Positions 1 to 11,552 of a DNA stretch of 64,000 nucleotides are shown piece after piece. Below the pieces are notes generated by a model. The model was given only the letters and a program-made list of their open reading frames with translations, had not been told where the DNA came from and ran no database searches. This DNA is from Neoarius graeffei (lineage: Eukaryota > Chordata > Actinopteri > Siluriformes > Ariidae), in assembly GCF_027579695.1 (NCBI RefSeq), contig NC_083596.1:50219257-50283256 (forward strand). Reading direction: 5' to 3'. Both the position numbers and the translations under genes were made by a program. Numbering within the stretch: position 1 is the first letter of the stretch; each line of letters begins with the position of its first letter.

Positions 1-139
1 TGTCAGCCCTGTGATGACCTGGCGACTTGTCCAGGGTGAACCCCGCCTTTCACCCGTAGTCAGCTGGGATAGGCTCCAGCTTGCCTGCGACCCTGTCGAA
101 CAGGATAAAGCGGCTAGAGATAATGAGATGAGATGAGAT
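1..139 (+). mobile_element. tRNA-headed SINE, 3' part cut by window edge
   Basis: Only the tail half is present, ending in the ATGAG-repeat tail. Its right flank (ATATGTGTGTACAGAG) is shared with the SINE at 922 but not with the one at 2084. Confidence 0.85.
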
Positions 140-159
140 ATGTGTGTACAGAGTCTACC

Positions 160-529
160 TCATCTCATTATCTCTAGCAGCTTTATCCTTCTACAGGGTC
201 GCAGGCGAGCTGGATCCTATCCCAGCTGACTACGGGCGAAAGGCAGGGTTCACCCTGGACAAGTCACCAGGTCATCACAGGGCTGACACATAGACACAGA
301 CAACCATTCACACTCACATTCACACCTACGGTCAATTTAGAGTCACCAGTTAACCTAACCTGCATGTCTTTGGACTGTGGGGGAAACCGGAGCACCCGGA
401 GGAAACCCACGCGGACACGGGGAGAACATGCAAACTCCACACAGAAAGGCCCTCGCCGGCCACGGGGCTCGAACCCGGACCTTCTTGCTGTGAGGCGACA
501 GTGCTAACCGCTACACCACCGTGCCGCCC
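160..529 (-). mobile_element. tRNA-headed SINE, full length
   Basis: This is the commonest repeat of the window. On its own strand the head reads GGCGGCACGGTGGTGTAGTG, with Pol III box A (TGGTGTAGTGGTTAGC) and box B (GGGTTCGAGCC) of a tRNA. A conserved central block around CTCCGGTTTCCCCCACAGTC follows, and the tail is an ATGAG repeat. It resembles V-SINEs; the exact family name is not certain. Target-site duplication ACAGAGTCTACC lies at 148-159 and 530-541. Confidence 0.88.
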
Positions 530-541
530 ACAGAGTCTACC

Positions 542-765
542 TCTAATGTGCAATTTTTCTGAGCCTCTCAGTCAGGCAGTTTTTCTATACTTTTTCACGG
601 TAGATAATGCAAATAGCCCTCTGTATTTAATTTGTTTGTCTAATTTTTATTTCAGTTTTATTTGTTATCTGTTTGACAGTTTTCTTGCTACTGTAACATG
701 TGAATTTCCCCGATGTGGGATGAATAAAGTGAATCTAATCTAATCTAATCTAATCTAATCTGAAT
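542..765 (+). mobile_element. LINE 3' end (L2/CR1 type)
   Basis: The sequence ends in GGGATGAATAAAGTGAATC followed by TAATC repeats, the typical 3' end of fish L2/CR1-group LINEs. The same kind of tail is on the LINE at 25124. No coding part is left. It is repeated at 1704-1927 within the tandem duplication. Confidence 0.6.
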
Positions 766-921
766 GATTCCTTACGTGTTGCTGCAGTCTGGATGACTTC
801 AGTATTAATTTACAATGTAGGAAAAAATAAAAACATCGAATTTGAAGGTGTTTCCAAACTTTTGACTGGTACTGTATAATCAGTATTCATTATTATTTTA
901 GTCAGGATTGAGCCAAATTGT

Positions 922-1299
922 GGCGGCACGGTGGTGTAGTGGTTAGCGCTGTCGCCTCACAGCAAGAAGGTCCTGGGTTCGAGCCCCGTGGCCGGCGAGG
1001 GCCTTTCTGTGTGGAGTTTGCATGTTCTCCCCGTGTCCGCGTGGGTTTCCTCCGGGTGCTCCGGTTTCCCCCACAGTCCAAAGACATGCAGGTTAGGTTA
1101 ACTGGTGACTCTAAATTGAGCGTAGGTGTGAATGTGAGTGTGAATGGTTGTCTGTGTCTATGTGTCAGCCCTGTGATGACCTGGCGACTTGTCCAGGGTG
1201 AACCCCGCCTTTCACCCGTAGTCAGCTGGGATAGGCTCCAGCTTGCCTGCGACCCTGTCGAACAGGATAAAGCGGCTAGAGATAATGAGATGAGATGAG
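922..1299 (+). mobile_element. tRNA-headed SINE, recombinant flanks
   Basis: Full-length copy. Its left flank AAATTGT matches the SINE at 2084, while its right flank matches the partial SINE at 1-139. It therefore has no target-site duplication of its own and is the crossover hybrid of the tandem duplication. Confidence 0.85.
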
Positions 1300-1321
1300 A
1301 TATGTGTGTACAGAGTCTACC

Positions 1322-1691
1322 TCATCTCATTATCTCTAGCAGCTTTATCCTTCTACAGGGTCGCAGGCGAGCTGGATCCTATCCCAGCTGACTACGGGCG
1401 AAAGGCAGGGTTCACCCTGGACAAGTCACCAGGTCATCACAGGGCTGACACATAGACACAGACAACCATTCACACTCACATTCACACCTACGGTCAATTT
1501 AGAGTCACCAGTTAACCTAACCTGCATGTCTTTGGACTGTGGGGGAAACCGGAGCACCCGGAGGAAACCCACGCGGACACGGGGAGAACATGCAAACTCC
1601 ACACAGAAAGGCCCTCGCCGGCCACGGGGCTCGAACCCGGACCTTCTTGCTGTGAGGCGACAGTGCTAACCGCTACACCACCGTGCCGCCC
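1322..1691 (-). mobile_element. tRNA-headed SINE (duplicate of 160-529)
   Basis: Second copy of the - strand SINE in the tandem array, with the same ACAGAGTCTACC duplications on both sides. Confidence 0.88.
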
Positions 1692-2083
1692 ACAGAGTCT
1701 ACCTCTAATGTGCAATTTTTCTGAGCCTCTCAGTCAGGCAGTTTTTCTATACTTTTTCACGGTAGATAATGCAAATAGCCCTCTGTATTTAATTTGTTTG
1801 TCTAATTTTTATTTCAGTTTTATTTGTTATCTGTTTGACAGTTTTCTTGCTACTGTAACATGTGAATTTCCCCGATGTGGGATGAATAAAGTGAATCTAA
1901 TCTAATCTAATCTAATCTAATCTGAATGATTCCTTACGTGTTGCTGCAGTCTGGATGACTTCAGTATTAATTTACAATGTAGGAAAAAATAAAAACATCG
2001 AATTTGAAGGTGTTTCCAAACTTTTGACTGGTACTGTATAATCAGTATTCATTATTATTTTAGTCAGGATTGAGCCAAATTGT

Positions 2084-2460
2084 GGCGGCACGGTGGTGTA
2101 GTGGTTAGCGCTGTCGCCTCACAGCAAGAAGGTCCTGGGTTCGAGCCCCGTGGCCGGCGAGGGCCTTTCTGTGTGGAGTTTGCATGTTCTCCCCGTGTCC
2201 GCGTGGGTTTCCTCCGGGTGCTCCGGTTTCCCCCACAGTCCAAAGACATGCAGGTTAGGTTAACTGGTGACTCTAAATTGAGCGTAGGTGTGAATGTGAG
2301 TGTGAATGGTTGTCTGTGTCTATGTGTCAGCCCTGTGATGACCTGGCGACTTGTCCAGGGTGAACCCCGCCTTTCACCCGTAGTCAGCTGGGATAGGCTC
2401 CAGCTCGCCTGCGACCCTGTAGAACAGGATAAAGCGGCTAGAGATAATGAGATGAGATGA
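2084..2460 (+). mobile_element. tRNA-headed SINE with its own TSD
   Basis: Full-length copy flanked on both sides by AAATTGT, so this is the original insertion at the right end of the tandem array, about 230 bp upstream of the chmp1b start codon. Confidence 0.87.
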
Positions 2461-2467
2461 GAAATTG

Positions 2468-2691
2468 TTTCCGGGATGGTGTTGGAAATCCCCCACGTCT
2501 GCCAGTGACGTCATCACGTCGGCTGCTCTCACCACGTGATCGTGACGCCATTCCAGTTGTTTTTATCGCGGACGCGGAAGTGAGCGCGAGCGGTGCTTTC
2601 TGACGAACCTGAGGCGAAAAAGCAGAAGAAATCAAGTGTGTGATAAAGAAGTTCGTCTGTGTGGAGAGTCCAGTAGAACCGGGGAGCCATC
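2468..2691 (+). promoter_or_regulatory. chmp1b: chmp1b promoter and 5'UTR
   Basis: This short CpG-richer stretch lies between the last SINE and the chmp1b ATG. It contains ACGTCATCACG (a CRE-like TGACGTCA relative) and CACGTGATCGTGACG (E-box type). No TATA box is seen, as usual for a housekeeping gene. The exact transcription start cannot be read from sequence. Confidence 0.5.
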
Positions 2692-5600
2692 ATGCCGAAC
2701 ATGGAGCGTATCCTTCTTTTATTTTCGGGTTTGTGGTGAAAGTCTTTGGGGCCTGGGAGGTGAGCGCGCGACACGGAGCGGCAGTGTCTCAGTGTCCCGG
2801 CATGACGCGGTTAGTTTTGATGCCCGGTTTGGAACGCAGACATTCTCATCTCTCCTTTCCTCTCATCTACTCTACTCTCCTCTCATCCTCTCATTCCGTT
2901 CGAGCGGTGGTTTGTTGACTGTCGATAATTTCAGATGAAATTGAAACTCTTTCCCTTCACGTGTGACTGGTGGCTTGTTTATCAGCGTTAAAAAAGAATT
3001 GTCATCTTAGCATCCCCACACTGCTTGTTTTTATTGTCCAGGATATACGGTACAGAAAAGCACTTCCGGTATGTACCAGTATTTAGGTTGAGGATAAATT
3101 TACGAGACAGGTGTGTTTCTATGACGTCTTGTTTACCTGAGGCTGAAATACAGGTTAGTTCAGTTTTCGCCTTCAGTTTCGTTTAAATTACTGCTGAATG
3201 ACCAGCTAAATATGTGTGTATGTTTTGGGCGTTGAAATAAATGCGTCATTTCCGGTTTTCAGAATAGCTCTGGCTGGAGAAATGATAATGGTGCGATCAG
3301 GTGACTCAGGAATTTGTGTTTTCAACCCGGTGTCCCGGGCTGATCGGCGCTGGTATAAATTTACCATGCGCATGCGCAGACCGATTTTTTTCCCCGTCGG
3401 TCAACTTCCGGGAAGTCAAAAGTTACCATTTCTTGCTGCGATTTTGTACCGAGCGGACTGATTAAACGCGAATTATGGCTACACTTGTGAGATTTGATTG
3501 TCAGTAGACGAGCTGTTGAATATGGATGAGGAAACAATCATTTCCCAGCCACAAAATGAAGATCAGCAAAACACACAGTCCAAAGAGGCACAAGACCAGC
3601 GAGTCGCCATTTTCAAAAGAAAGATGACCCAACTTGCCTTCTTCCTACAAACTGGATATAGCTACTTAAACAAATCAATATTCATGAAGATAAAGTTCAT
3701 CATTCCTGGCTGCTGGCTGCTCCTGATCAGCCTACTTGGTGCATAAACTGGAACTAAAACACGAGTCATTCATTCATTCATTCATCAAGATAAAGTGAAA
3801 ATAATTTATTTGTGGATCAAGTATGATCATAAATCTGCTATCATATTGGGCTGGTAAATTCTGACTAGGCCCAGTGACAGCAGTCTAATTATACCAAGTT
3901 GGTAAATTTATACTGTGGTACGGTTAGACCGTGGCTGCTACAGTTTAAATTTACCTGGTAAATTCAGACCGTGACACCGGAAACTTGAACACTCAATAGC
4001 CTTGACGTTAAAATGATTCAGCAGTGTTGCTAGGCAACCAGAAGATATAGGCGCTTAAAAATAAAACATAAGCAAGGTTAAATTTTTCCTCAAATGTGTT
4101 TGCAAATTACTAATAAAAAGGAGTGAAGTGTTCGTGTGGAAATCCCGTAAACACCGGGAGTGAGTTTGAACACAGCGCACCGCTCCAGCACGAACGGTTG
4201 TAATCACAGTGAAATTTGAGCCATTTTGTTTTTCCTACTTTATTTTCTTCCTAAAATACCACCACATCCAAGTGAAATGTTGATATTTCTGATGTTATTG
4301 TCATTTCTGCTGACCCTGGAGCTCTACATTGTCCTTTATCAAGGCTTCAAGAGCTACCTGCTAGCTAGCTTTCTTACTGTTCACTTCATTTCCAGGAATA
4401 CTGGAGTGTTTTATCATGGGGGGGTTTAAAACATAACCCAGAAAGAATAAAACACTGTCATTCTCATCTCATTATCTCTAGCCGCTTTATCCTGTTCTAC
4501 AGGGTCGCAGGCAAGCTGGATCCTATCCCAGCTGACTATGGGCAAAAGGCGGGGTACACCCTGGACAAGTCACCAGGTCGTCACAGGGCTGACACATACC
4601 GTATACCCTGTCCACACTAGGGATTTTGTACCGATACGATACTACTTTCGTACCGCAACACCTGTCCACACTAGCAACTATACCGGTACTGTAGCGGTAT
4701 AACTGTATTGGTACGAAACCCACAAATGTATGGGTTTCGTACCAGTACAGTATCGGTACTGTAGCGCTTCTCTGTAGTGTGGACAGATGAAGCGGTTCTG
4801 TATCGATACAAATATAATGCACAAAGTCACACCTCAATCTTCGCTGAATAAAACGTTGAAGGACGGAGATTCGTTTTTTTTGTTTCTTTCTCAACTGCCT
4901 CGCGTGTTTTATACGATTCGACTGAATAAATGACCACCAGAAATACAGACTGTACATTGACAACAAAAAGCACACACACGTTGTTTCATCCGCCATATTC
5001 TCGGAAGAAAGTTACTCGGTAACCACGGAAACATTTCGCGCACGCGCGTTTCAATTACCGTGAAAGAAAACCGCAAACATTTCTCGCTAGTGTGGACAGA
5101 TGCACTAAATTGTACTGGTATACTTTGTATTGATACAGTTATACCACTATGGTACCGGTATATATGTGAACACAGCAATAGACACAGACAACCATTCACA
5201 CTCACATTCACACCTACGGTCAATTTAGAGTCACCAGTTAACCTAACCTGCATGTCTTTGGACTGTGGGGGAAACCGGAGCACCCGGAGGAAACCCACGC
5301 GGACACGGGGAGAACATGCAAACTCCACACAGAAAGGCCCTCGCCGGCCACGGGGCTCGAACCCGGACCTTCTTGCTGTGAGGTGACAGTGCTAACCACT
5401 ACACCACCGTGCCGCCCCTCAGTGTCATTCTGTTCTCGGAAAATAATCAACGACAGGTTGTTGTGGTGACGGAACGAGTGCATGAAGGCAGTTTTATCCA
5501 TCACGTCGAAAGAACAACTTCACAGTCGCCAATGAAACTTATAACAAATGGTGACAAACTGAATGAATGCATTTTTTTTAAACTCCTTCACTTAATGATG

Positions 5601-8600
5601 GACAGCACTAGATAGATGATCAGGTAGCTGCTTGGCTAGTTGTGTCAAATAACAACCAAACTGAATTACCATGAACGGAATTGTCACGGTCTTCATCAGT
5701 GGTCAGAATAACAGCTCATGGAATTCTGAGAAGGAAGTTCTAGCAGGGGTTCTTTAGGGTTCTTAACATTGGCTGAGTATCCAAGTTAGAAAACGGGTGT
5801 GCGGTTTGGTGCGCAGCTCACATGGATGTGGATGAATCCATGAACAGTGACGTCAGACACATCACCTTTCCTCTTAGTTTTAGTCCTTAACTACTGACCA
5901 CAGAGAATTTATTTAACCTGAAGTTTGCAGCCAAAGAGTTGCAACGAAGCTCAAAAAAATGTGACAAGGAAGAGAAAGCAGAGAAGGCCAAAGTGAAAAA
6001 GGTGAGTTGAGTGATCACACAGTGGGGTGATCGCTGTGGTTTAACACTGGCTCTGCAGAACCACGGGAACCCTGGATCATGTTTTTGTGTGTTGTTGCCC
6101 AGGCGATTCAGAAGGGTAACATGGAGGTGGCACGGATCCACGCCGAGAACGCCATCAGACAGAAGAATCAATCTGTGAACTTTCTGAGAATGAGCGCGAG
6201 GGTGGATGCTGTAGCAGCAAGAGTGCAGACCGCTGTCACCATGAACAAGGTACACGGGTCTCTTACAAGAGACAAGACAGAGGAAAAACATGTTTTTTGG
6301 GGGGGTAGATCTGAAAATAATGACCTTTGACCCTTCCACAGGTCACTAAATCCATGGCAGGAGTGGTGAAGGGGATGGATTCGACCCTGAAGAGCATGAA
6401 CCTGGAGAAGGTGAGGCGCAAGCTCATTGGTCAGATCTCATGTGGCAGCCTCATTGGTCAAATACAGTCATGACATCATCGTGTAGATTTCTGCTTTCTC
6501 ATTGGTCAGATTAGTTTCATTATAAACATTTGTAATCCATCGGATCTCGCCGTCCCTTTCTTATTGATCAATGCCGTTTTTGTTGTAATTGTGTTAAATC
6601 CTTATGTCAACTCCAGTTATAGCATCGCAAAAGTTTCCTGTGTTCTCATTGGTTGGGATGTCAGTCTTGGTGTAATCGTGTCATTGTTGCCATGTAATTG
6701 GTCAAATCATGCCTCCTTCCTGTTGGTCAGCTTTGTTATTGTCCTGATGTTTCAGTAGTCGGATTTCTGACTAATTATGTCGCGTCCTCATTGGTCAGAA
6801 TTTAATCACATCACCTTCTCTGTAGACCCCTTCGCATGTTTGTAAACAAACCGACCGTTGCTAGGATGCATGCGCAGCCTGGACTCAGAAACAATGGCGC
6901 TGCCCACAGACCGGCATTATGAGCTGTCAGATTGTGCAAAACAATTGTCGTTACAAGATCGAGAATGCTACATAAATAAGTTAACTCTAACAAGTGGACA
7001 TCGCCTACCGGATCCGTATTTAATTAAAGAGTGGACGGACGATGTTAGTAAGTTTTCCTCTGATACCTGAAGGCAGGCATACTATTTACAAAAAATGTCA
7101 AACTCAAAAAAAAAAAAAAAACTATTTACAAAAGTAGCCTGCCATCAACATTCTGGTTACAGCGAGACTACAACTTGATTAACAATGGGACATTCATATT
7201 CATTTTGTTTTAATCAAATTCTGCCAGTGATGTGATGGCAATGTGGCTTTAGCTACAACAGCAAATACCAACACTAAACAGCAATTTGCAGGAGGTAATG
7301 GCATGAAAGGAATGATAGTGTAAAGAGTGCAGCTAAGAGAAATCAGAGCTGCGTAAAAAGCGAGAGGCAGAGAGCAGAAATGAAACTGAACGGGGCGGGA
7401 CCTAGGTTAGAGCAGTCAACGTAAGTTGGCATTTAGAGTGAGGGCACACAATTTTACCTTTCCATCCTTGCTTTAAAATTGTGATTTTCGGCATACACAA
7501 ATAATGATGGCACAAAATCTGGACTGCTTGAGTCAAGCGAGACCTCTCCTACAAACAAAATTGCATGCAAAGCTAAGTTAACATGCTAACAATATTCATT
7601 ACATTGTGTAACTATGACCCAGCTAATCAGACAAACGTTACCAAAGTATTTTGCTACATCAATAAACGAAGACTAGAAAGAATAAAAAAGAAAGATTTAA
7701 TAAATAGCCTGATCTTACCTGTGATGAAGTGGGCGCTGCAAACCCGCACATTTTTGATGGTCCTTTCATCCCAGTCTACACATTTGATGGCTTGTAGTCA
7801 TAGACGTCGGCGATTTTTTTGGAATGGGTGAGATCCTGCTGGAATTCTGTACATTTTAACCCCATCACTGCTACGATTCTGACACCCGACAACACAACAA
7901 CTAGGCATTTCTTCCAAATATTTCTTCTCCTCTCTACCATCGCCAAAAGGCAGTCTGACCGTCGCCGAGTCTTTTTTGAGTCCAGGCTGCGTGCGTAATT
8001 TCCTCTTACGTATGAATGACGTTTACTGCGAAAGGGTCGATAGGTCAGATCCAAGTTTCGGACTAATCATGGCATGTTCTTATTGGTCCAATCCTGTAGT
8101 ATTTCTATTGTGTCTTACTGTCTGGATCTCACTCTTGGTGTAATTGTCCTTTTCTCATGGGTCACATCGAGTCACGATATCACACAGCAAGGTTTCCGTG
8201 ATTTGTATTGGTTCCGTCCCAGTGACAGTGTCATGGTGTCTTCTGATTGGTCAGATTTCAGCTTTGATGGACAAATTCGAGCGCCAGTTTGAAACTCTGG
8301 ATGTTCAGACGCAACAGATGGAGGACACCATGAGCAGCACGACAACACTTACAACTCCACAGGTAACGCACACACACACACGCGCACACTGAGTCACTAC
8401 TGTCATGGTGTCTTGTGGAACACACAGCTGTGTTCTGATGTAGTGCGTTTTATTTTATTTCAGAACCAGGTGGACAGTCTGATGCAGGAGATGGCAGATG
8501 AAGCTGGGTGAGAAAGTGTAACACACACACACACACACGTTTGTTTCACTATCCCTGTGAGGACCTTCCACGGACATCATTATTATTGCAGTTAATTAAT

Positions 8601-8912
8601 GCTGTGCCTGCATCTCACTGGAACCTCAGTCATGAAAAGGAATCTTTTTGACTTTTTGTTTAAAAAAAAAAACCCAGCAGTTTCCTGATGGGTACCATCC
8701 AAATGTCCCCACAAGGCCAAAATTGTCATTTTACTATCCTTGTGGGGACATTTGGTCCCCACTAGTATATAAACAGACACAGAGAGAGAAATGTATATCA
8801 TGACCACTGCAAACCATAACTGTGTGTGTTTAGGTTGGATCTCAACATGGAACTTCCGCAGGGACAGACAGGAACATTGGCCAGCAGTGTGGCATCTACA
8901 GAACAGGTAAGA

Positions 8913-8944
<32 letters not shown>

Positions 8945-9103
8945 GTAGTGTGTACATGCAAATGCTTTTGTTAGATATCACAATACACCGTTACACTATA
9001 ACCTCTGTCTTTCTCGTCCTCTTTCTTATTCCATTATTTTCTGTTTCTCTCTCTCCAGGATGAACTCTCTCAGAGGCTGGCTAAACTCCGAGATCAGGTC
9101 TGA
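2692..9103 (+). CDS. chmp1b: Charged multivesicular body protein 1b (ESCRT-III)
   Basis: Coding exons: 2692-2707, 5904-6001, 6103-6249, 6342-6410, 8255-8362, 8464-8507, 8834-8906 and 9059-9103. They total 600 nt, 199 codons plus stop, the usual CHMP1B length, and all junctions are GT-AG with consistent phase. The protein starts [18 protein letters not shown], has the basic alpha1/alpha2 hairpin ([18 protein letters not shown]), the TTLTTPQNQVD linker and ends [14 protein letters not shown], a MIM1-type motif. CHMP1B joins ESCRT-III filaments that cut membranes in multivesicular-body sorting and cytokinesis, and its C-terminal motif binds MIT domains of VPS4 and spastin. The human gene is intronless, so this spliced form looks like the ancestral structure. 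Introns 1 and 4 carry transposon insertions. CHMP1A is excluded by residues such as [15 protein letters not shown] and [11 protein letters not shown]. Confidence 0.95.
3327..3980. mobile_element. Non-autonomous DNA element, family unknown
   Basis: The ends form an imperfect 16-bp inverted repeat: CCGGTGTCCCGGGCTG on the left and the complement of CCGGTGTCACGGTCTG on the right. Inside, the word GGTAAATT with a weakly palindromic surround recurs near 3853, 3900 and 3957. An 82-codon reading frame at 3498-3746 has no recognised domain. No clear target-site duplication was found. It lies in chmp1b intron 1. Confidence 0.5.
4462..5417 (-). mobile_element. tRNA-headed SINE split by a MITE
   Basis: The SINE tail half is at 4462-4598 and the head half at 5179-5417; they join exactly at a TA. 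The flanks share a GTCATT-type duplication. It lies in chmp1b intron 1. Confidence 0.85.
4599..5178. mobile_element. TA-inserted MITE inside the SINE
   Basis: A 580-bp insert splits the SINE, with TA on both sides (4597-4598 and 5179-5180), as expected for the Tc1/mariner superfamily. It is built from palindromic words: TGTCCACACTAG near 4609 and 4653, its complement CTAGTGTGGACAG near 5087, and many GTACCGGTA/CGATAC-like blocks. The terminal inverted repeats are weak, so the family is uncertain. No transposase is visible. Confidence 0.6.
5419..5903. other. Rest of chmp1b intron 1, nothing recognised
   Basis: No repeat family, reading frame or RNA gene was recognised between the split SINE and chmp1b exon 2. 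Confidence 0.5.
6411..8254 (+). repeat. Degenerate ATTGGTCAGA (inverted CCAAT) repeats in chmp1b intron 4
   Basis: The word CATTGGTCAGA or close variants recurs near 6427, 6452, 6500, 6648, 6698, 6789, 8075 and 8246, often followed by TTGGTGTAATTGT-like text (6668, 8133). It looks like an old, degenerate tandem repeat with a unit of about 60 bp, later split by the DNA element at 6825-8038. Each word contains the complement of a CCAAT box. Confidence 0.5.
6825..8038. mobile_element. DNA transposon remnant with YqaJ/SWIM-type first exon
   Basis: The ends pair as GACCCCTTCGCA on the left and TGCGAAAGGGTC on the right (11 of 12 bases). Near the left end a + strand frame starting at ATG 6894 reads [18 protein letters not shown] and later [19 protein letters not shown], running into a GTAAGT donor near 7046. 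This resembles the first exon of fish transposon proteins that carry SWIM and YqaJ-exonuclease regions (ISL2EU-like), recalled from family knowledge. The rest of the coding region is missing, so it is non-autonomous. Confidence 0.55.
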
Positions 9104-9111
9104 GTGGATTG

Positions 9112-9157
<46 letters not shown>

Positions 9158-9650
9158 CATCATTATAATCATCTTCATGCTCCATGTTCGTGGCTCTCTG
9201 ATGTCTGGAAGATCTGCTGCTCAGAACATGTCCGGTCCGGATTTCCACACGCCCTCGTCCGCTCTCCCCGGCTGTAAGTCACTTGGTGGCCCGAGGAGGA
9301 GTGTGTAGTGGAGTGTGTCTAATACACAGCTTTGTTCTGCAGACTACACCATTTCTTTCTCGTACTTTCACCACAAACTTGAGAAAAGAAACTGACTGAA
9401 GTCCCGGCGCCGTCATTTCACCTGATACTCGCTGCTCGCTCGTGGATTTTATTCATTACTCAGCATGTCAGCTTTGCTTTCTTTTCCTCGGACTGCTGGA
9501 CACAGAGGCCACCAATAAACCGCCTAATCCAAACACTATGATGGAAACATGTATGTGTGTGTGTATATTTACACGACTCTTGTATTGTTCTGTGTGTCGA
9601 TTCAAGAACGCTTTCATGGTCTTGATTTATAACGCTGTAATAAATGCTAA
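9104..9650 (+). other. chmp1b: chmp1b 3'UTR and candidate poly(A) signals
   Basis: Non-coding sequence follows the chmp1b stop, with a GT microsatellite at about 9114-9155. AATAAA occurs at 9514 and 9639; either could end the transcript. Confidence 0.55.
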
Positions 9651-10858
9651 CAGTGACGCTGCACTTGTAACTTGATTCCCCTCCCCCCAATTCATGGAGT
9701 TATTCTAAAGTCTTTTTAATTGAGCTCGTTTAACTGTAATTCCGAGACAAGCGTTTGGTTTGAAGTCACACTCGCGTCAAATGACACTGAAGGACAAGTC
9801 CCAGTGAAGCATGATGAATTTCTAGATTAAAAAAAAAAAAAAAAGCCTGAAATATCAGAAGTCACCAGGATGTTTGATCACGTTGACTAGATTGTGATAG
9901 ACTTCTAGGTGGTGCCAAAGTTGATTTCAGTGTTTCTGGTGAAATTGAGCACTGTTAAAGCAGAGATCGTGAGCAGAAATGATGAATCGGAGCTTAATTT
10001 ACATGACAGAACATCGTAACATGAGTATAAGTGTTTTATAAACAATGTAAAGTTCTCCAGACAGTGTCATAACTCAAGACCACAGCTAAAGTTATGCTGA
10101 ATGTTCTTTTTTTTTTTTTTTTTTTTTTATGTAAATTTACACGGATCGAAATCAACAAATAAAATGAACACCCTGTTCATCACTAGTGTTGTTGTTGTGT
10201 TGGACAATAATCGGGATTTCCTGCACAGTTAAAGAAGATAAGGAAGCTTTAAGGCATTTATTTATGTTCATTTCTTCACTTATTTGTTAGCCAAATGAGA
10301 TGTCTGGATTTTTGTTTTTGGGTTTATTGGGAAAATGCTGTCTACAGATTAAGAGCCGAAATAAATATTTTATAACGGTTATTGCCTCCCCTTGTGTTCT
10401 GTGTATTTTGTTTGAATTCCATTACGCTGCCAGATCGAACACACCGAGACCAGAACCGAACCTTCAGGGACACGATGATGTAACTCAGAATACGATGCTC
10501 AACTTGTCGCCATAATGTTGCTTTTATATCGCTGTAATTTATCCTTCATCTTCACTGAGCTCTGTCTCTGAGGCAGCAGAGCGAGTATTCTGATTGGCCC
10601 ACTGGGTTCAGCGTCAGTCAAATGTGGAGAAAAACTCAAAAGTATTGTTAGTTGATCATAATGACTCCAGTCAAAGTAAAAGCACTCATTAAAATAAAAA
10701 CTTGAGTACGTATAAATGAAAAGACTCCTCAGGTCACGAATAACTTCATATGATGATTTTCTTCTGACAACGTATTACATTCACATGGATCAGAATATCA
10801 GTTAAAAAGTGCTCGTCTCAGAAACCGAACATAAAATCTGCTCATTCAGGTACGAAAT
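9651..10858. other. Intergenic, nothing recognised
   Basis: Apart from an A-tract near 9829 and a T-tract near 10109, no gene, repeat family or structured RNA was recognised. Confidence 0.5.
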
Positions 10859-11235
10859 CCTCATCTCATCTCATTATCTGTAGCCGCTTTATCCTTCTAC
10901 AGGGTCGCAGGCAAGCTGGAGCCTATCCCAGCTGACTACGGGCGAAAGGCGGGGTACACCCTGGACAAGTCGCCAGGTCATCACAGGGCCGACACATAGA
11001 CACAGACAACCATTCACACTCACATTCACACCTACGGTCATTTTAGAGTCACCAGTTAACCTAACCTGCATGTCTTTGGACTGTGGGGGAAACCGGAGCA
11101 CCCGGAGGAAACCCACGCGGACACGGGGAGAACATGCAAACTCCGCACAGAAAGGCCCTCGCCGGCCACGGGGCTCGAACCCAGACTTTCTTGCTGTGAG
11201 GCGACAGCGCTAACCACTACACCACCGTGCCGCCC
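10859..11235 (-). mobile_element. tRNA-headed SINE, full length
   Basis: Complete copy flanked by GAAATCC-type duplications (GGTACGAAATCC on the left, GGTAAGAAATCC on the right). Confidence 0.87.
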
Positions 11236-11385
11236 GGTAAGAAATCCTATTCCTAATAAAAATAATAAATTATATAGAAACCAAATAACACTGAAGCAAT
11301 TTTGTCACAGGTGAATTTCACAAATCTTCCAGACTGGCTTCATGGTCAGAGTGCTGCAGTCTTGGTGTTCAAAATTTGGGAATGA

Positions 11386-11552
11386 TGTGAATGGTTGTCT
11401 GTGTCTATGTGTCAGCCCTGTGATGACCTGGCGACTTGTCCAGGGTGTACCCCGCCTTTCGCCCGTAGTCAGCTGGGATAGGCTCCAGCTTGCCTGCGAC
11501 CCTGTAGAACAGGATAAAGCGGCTACAGATAATGTGATGGGATGAGATGAGA
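11386..11552 (+). mobile_element. tRNA-headed SINE, 5'-truncated
   Basis: Only the 3' half is present, starting at GTGAATGGTTGTCTGTG and ending in the GATGAGATGAG tail. The head is missing. Confidence 0.82.

Larger units (their letters stand above)
1..2467. repeat. Tandem duplication, 1162-bp unit, SINE-bounded
   Basis: Bases 1-1298 match bases 1163-2460 almost perfectly at a fixed offset of 1162. Each unit holds the end of a + strand SINE, a - strand SINE, a LINE 3' end with a TAATC-repeat tail, a Tc1-type terminal remnant (CCAAACTTTTGACTGGTA near 853 and 2015) and the next + strand SINE. The array continues off the left edge, so the copy number is unknown. The flanks of the + strand SINEs point to unequal exchange between SINEs. 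An assembly artefact is possible. Confidence 0.93.

Noticed and set aside
922-995. tRNA gene at the SINE heads
   Set aside because: Box A and box B are present, but the fold is degenerate and the sequence runs directly into the SINE body.
922-1299. Open frames of 60-130 codons ([21 protein letters not shown]) seen in nearly every SINE copy
   Set aside because: They lie fully inside the tRNA-headed SINE and recur because the SINE recurs; the SINE is a Pol III-type non-coding element.
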